Shown piece after piece: positions 62,001-64,000 of a stretch of 64,000 nt of DNA (its first letter is position 1; each line of letters opens with the position of its first letter). The translations under genes were made by a program, and so were the position numbers. Source of the stretch: Guillardia theta CCMP2712 (Eukaryota; Cryptophyceae; Pyrenomonadales; Geminigeraceae); the NCBI RefSeq assembly GCF_000315625.1, contig NW_005434612.1, positions 391,038 through 455,037 of the forward strand, written 5' to 3'. The notes below the pieces were generated by a model, which worked only from the letters and a program-made list of their open reading frames with translations, searched no databases and was not told where the DNA came from.

Positions 62001-62031
62001 TCATGCCCCTCAGCGACATCAGCTTCACCAT
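59005..62031 (-). CDS. RNA-binding protein with two CCCH zinc fingers and an RRM
   Basis: Exon 1 is 62031 to about 59892. A short exon ALINALQQHKKLNVPQNQQE (about 59846-59787) and a last exon from about 59668 to 59005 follow. From the N-terminus: a hydrophobic segment (SFVLILLCTLALAGS), MSLCRLRGGARNSDD at about 61728-61690, a winged-helix-like stretch (CLSILNHLGGSADLKRIVDR), CCCH 1 (CREFMQKGTCQFERICSFAH, about 60810-60870), a beta-rich domain near 60180-60280, CCCH 2 (CANYLKLGRCKYMEHCLFAH, about 59480-59535) and an RRM (LKMLFSKYGEVKEARLIFD, GYGFVRFVDP). Both fingers have C-x8-C-x5-C-x3-H spacing. A regulator of mRNA is likely. The hydrophobic N-terminus is odd for such a protein; the true start may be Met at about 61728. 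The last exon could splice on near 59050. Confidence 0.75.
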
Positions 62032-62527
62032 CCACTTTCAAACGGATCGAGGATTGTTTCGCCGATGTACAGACACCAGCAGGAGTTCAGCTGCGGAGAT
62101 GTTTGTCTCGCGAGCTCATTTTGACGGCCTCCTGTCACTGACCACCCGCAACTCGCGGAGAGCACGAGGGTCGCATCACCTCTCGGCCATCCACCTGCTG
62201 CGCGTTCCAGCTGGTCGGCGTTCAGCTCATCATGCGGGTCTGCCGCATCCTTCGGCCATCATGTTCAGCTCGTCTGCCTCCTGCCTCCTCGATCTCCTCC
62301 TCCTCCGTTCGATCCTCCCCCTCCTCCAAGCTCTCTCCCCCTCGCCATGCCCGCGCCGCCGTTATCGTTGTAACAGGAGAAGGGACGGGCTCGACAGGGT
62401 GAGGGTACCCCTGGTGGGGGTCAATTTGTACCCAGAAAAGTGTTGAGTGAAAGAACATCGCTAGCTGGGATCGGGGGGTGGGGTCATGGGCTGTCGTCTG
62501 GTCCGCCTCAGACATCGGCACGTGAAG
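62032..62527. promoter_or_regulatory. Divergent intergenic region between CCCH/RRM gene and RPF2
   Basis: About 500 bp separating two genes read outward, so it should hold both promoters. Contains CTCCTCCTCC tracts and, at 62395-62480, GGGTACCCCTGGTGGGGGTC and GGGGGGTGGGGTC words of the G-rich dispersed block. No TATA-like element stands out. Confidence 0.4.
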
Positions 62528-64000
62528 GATGAGAATGGCAAGGAAGGCGAAGAACGCTCGGTCGAAGCGAGCGATGATGGCGCGAGAGGCGAAGGTGGTG
62601 GAGGAAGAGAGAAGCTCCCTCTTCATGCGCGGCACGAGCACCAACGAGCTGATCAACGAGATCCTCAAGGATCTGGTGACATGGTAATGATGTGCCTCTG
62701 CGAGCCACTGAAAGCCGTGTAGAACGCTCTCAAGCAGCCAAATTCAACCTTCTTCCGACGACGAAACGACAAGCGACCATTTGAGGATGAGACTTCGGTC
62801 TATTTGTTGCATCGCTGTTGCACAAAAGCCTCACACCGGCTTGTCAGGTTGAGTTTCTCTGCATGAAAAACGAAGCTTCAATTTTTGGCTTCGGAACACA
62901 TAGCAAGAAGCGGCCCAACAATTTGATTCTTGGCAGAATGTTTGACTACAAGGTAAGAGCATGAAGATGTTCTGTCCAACTTCTGCTTACATTAACTTTT
63001 AGATCTATGACATGTATGAGTTTGGCTTAACCGAAGTGAAACCCGCCTGCTTGTTTTCAGCCAACTCTGCGCCGTATGTTTGCCGATGAGACTGACGGCC
63101 AGCACGACATGGTAGAGACTGACGTCACTGGTGCAGGAGCTACCAGAACAAGCCTCTCATTGTCTTCCAGGGTGATGCGTTCGAGACAGACACAAAGGTA
63201 GGGCTGTTGCCCTTCGCAGCCTGTCTGACTTGAGTTGGCAGCTTGAGGGCCTCAAGAACTTTTTCCTCGACATGTTTGCGCACAAGGCGATGGACAAAAT
63301 CAACTTGGGGGGACTGGAGCATGTGATTGTTCTGACAGCCGAGGTTAGCCCTGCCATCCCTTGCTGTGTCGACACTCACTGCAGCTGCAGGGATCCAAGG
63401 TGGCATTCCGGCACTACAGCATTTCGTTCAAGAAGTCAGGCGGACGAGTGCCGAGAGTGGAGTTGGAGGAGCTCGGTAAGCCGCGAGCTACTCGGCTTTT
63501 CGTGACGTGGCTCTAAGGGCCTAGCTTCAACATGGAGCTGCGAAGGGAACGAGAAGCTTCAGCTGATATCAAGAGGGTAGACCTTCTGCCTCTGCGCGTT
63601 GCAACCTCACCGGGGGGACAGGCTGCTTGCAGGGTACCTAAGCAAGTGAAAGCTCAATCCAAGCTCAAGAAGAACTATGAACGTGAGAACTTGCCTCCTC
63701 TTTCTTCCCAGACTGATGGATGAGGCAGGGAACGCGCTCGGGGAGACGATGGGTCGAATTCACATGCAGAAGCAAAGCTTGGACGAATTTCAGGTGCCTT
63801 GAGCAGAAGCGCCGGAGGTTTCGATCTGACAAGCTGCCTCCACAGACTCGAAAGGTTAAGGCGCTCAAGAGAGGCCGAGATAAAGTTGTAAGTGGCAAAT
63901 CAAACCTTGTGGAAACTTGTCCCACTCAATAATGCTGGCAGGTTGAGGCTGAGAGAGCAAAAGAAGAGGCAAAGCGAGCAAAGCGAATGGACGATAGTGA
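62528..64000 (+). CDS. RPF2: Ribosome production factor 2 homologue (Brix domain), cut by window edge
   Basis: Starts at ATG 62528 with a basic leader (MARKAKNARSKRAMMAREAK), then SSLFMRGTSTNELINEILKD. Later exons carry the Brix-domain marks of Rpf2: NDKRPFEDE, EASIFGFGTHSKKRPNNLIL with GRMFDYK (about 62880-62950), SYQNKPLIVFQGDAFE (about 63140-63190), LGGLEHVIVLTAE, VAFRHYSISFKKSGGRVPRV and GPSFNMELRREREAS (about 63522). A basic C-tail (VKALKRGRDKV, AERAKEEAKRAKRMDD) continues past 64000. Rpf2 with Rrs1 brings the 5S RNP (5S rRNA, uL5, uL18) into the 60S precursor in the nucleolus. At least seven introns; one small exon near 62700-62760 and the exon at 63000-63060 were placed by eye. Confidence 0.9.

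Overview
The window looks like nuclear DNA of a eukaryotic alga with a secondary plastid, most likely a cryptophyte (Guillardia-like). This is inferred from reading alone. Genes are broken by short GT-AG introns, many of 42-65 nt. There are no operons, and about half of the sequence is low-complexity tracts or microsatellites. Two proteins, a Deg protease and a glyoxalase-like protein, begin with a signal peptide that runs straight into a Phe-containing junction and a Ser/Arg-rich stretch. That is the bipartite plastid-targeting layout of algae with red-type secondary plastids. The Deg protein also carries an RR lumen-type signal. Two assembly gaps (N runs) lie at 21160-21259 and 51518-51698.

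Layout, left to right. 1-2749 (-): N-terminal part of a DNA-PKcs-like kinase, running off the left edge. 5050-6098 (+): cyclin. 6935-8585 (+): tandem-PDZ protein. 8939-11083 (+): unresolved low-complexity gene. 11156-14652 (-): PDZ protein with about 17 copies of a short S-F/Y-D-P repeat. 15775-19927 (+): large ZZ/PDZ/ankyrin/SANT protein. 20013-22321 (-): SK-type potassium channel whose pore exon falls in the first gap. 23106-26661 (+): single-pass membrane protein with a beta-propeller ectodomain. 27054-28655 (+): RCC1-repeat protein. 28704-30611 (-): Atg22/UMF1-type transporter. 32148-32911 (+): plastid glyoxalase-like protein. 32919-36962 (-): a fucosyltransferase-like and an FkbM-like coding block, one or two genes. 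37136-37711 (+): DUF1764-like protein. 37828-43104 (-): CTC1, the large subunit of the telomeric CST complex, with a CCCH zinc-finger gene abutting it to 43740. 45350-46856 (+): thylakoid Deg protease. 47992-49977 (+): ABCG half transporter. about 50720-52363 (+): CutA with a poly-Q extension. 52471-55212 (-): NADPH:quinone oxidoreductase. 55773-56766 (-): ribosomal protein SA. 57676-58752 (-): PP2C phosphatase. 59005-62031 (-): double CCCH/RRM protein. 62528-64000 (+): RPF2, cut by the right edge.

Intergenic space holds two recurring compositional blocks. One is very GC-rich and contains GAAGTTCC-like words. The other is built from CCCCTACCCC / GGGGTAGGGG words. They often sit side by side, as at 44050-45230, 46890-47740 and 57240-57660, and look like one dispersed repeat family. 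Introns often carry hexanucleotide arrays such as CTGCTC or TTGCCC. Six convergent gene pairs end within 7-116 bp of each other, so the genome is compact at 3' ends despite its repeats.

The genes do not form one pathway. Themes are genome maintenance (DNA-PKcs-like, CTC1), ribosome production (RPSA, RPF2), RNA binding (CCCH proteins) and a run of three PDZ proteins at 7-17 kb. All exon boundaries were placed by eye from splice consensus and reading frame. No search was run.
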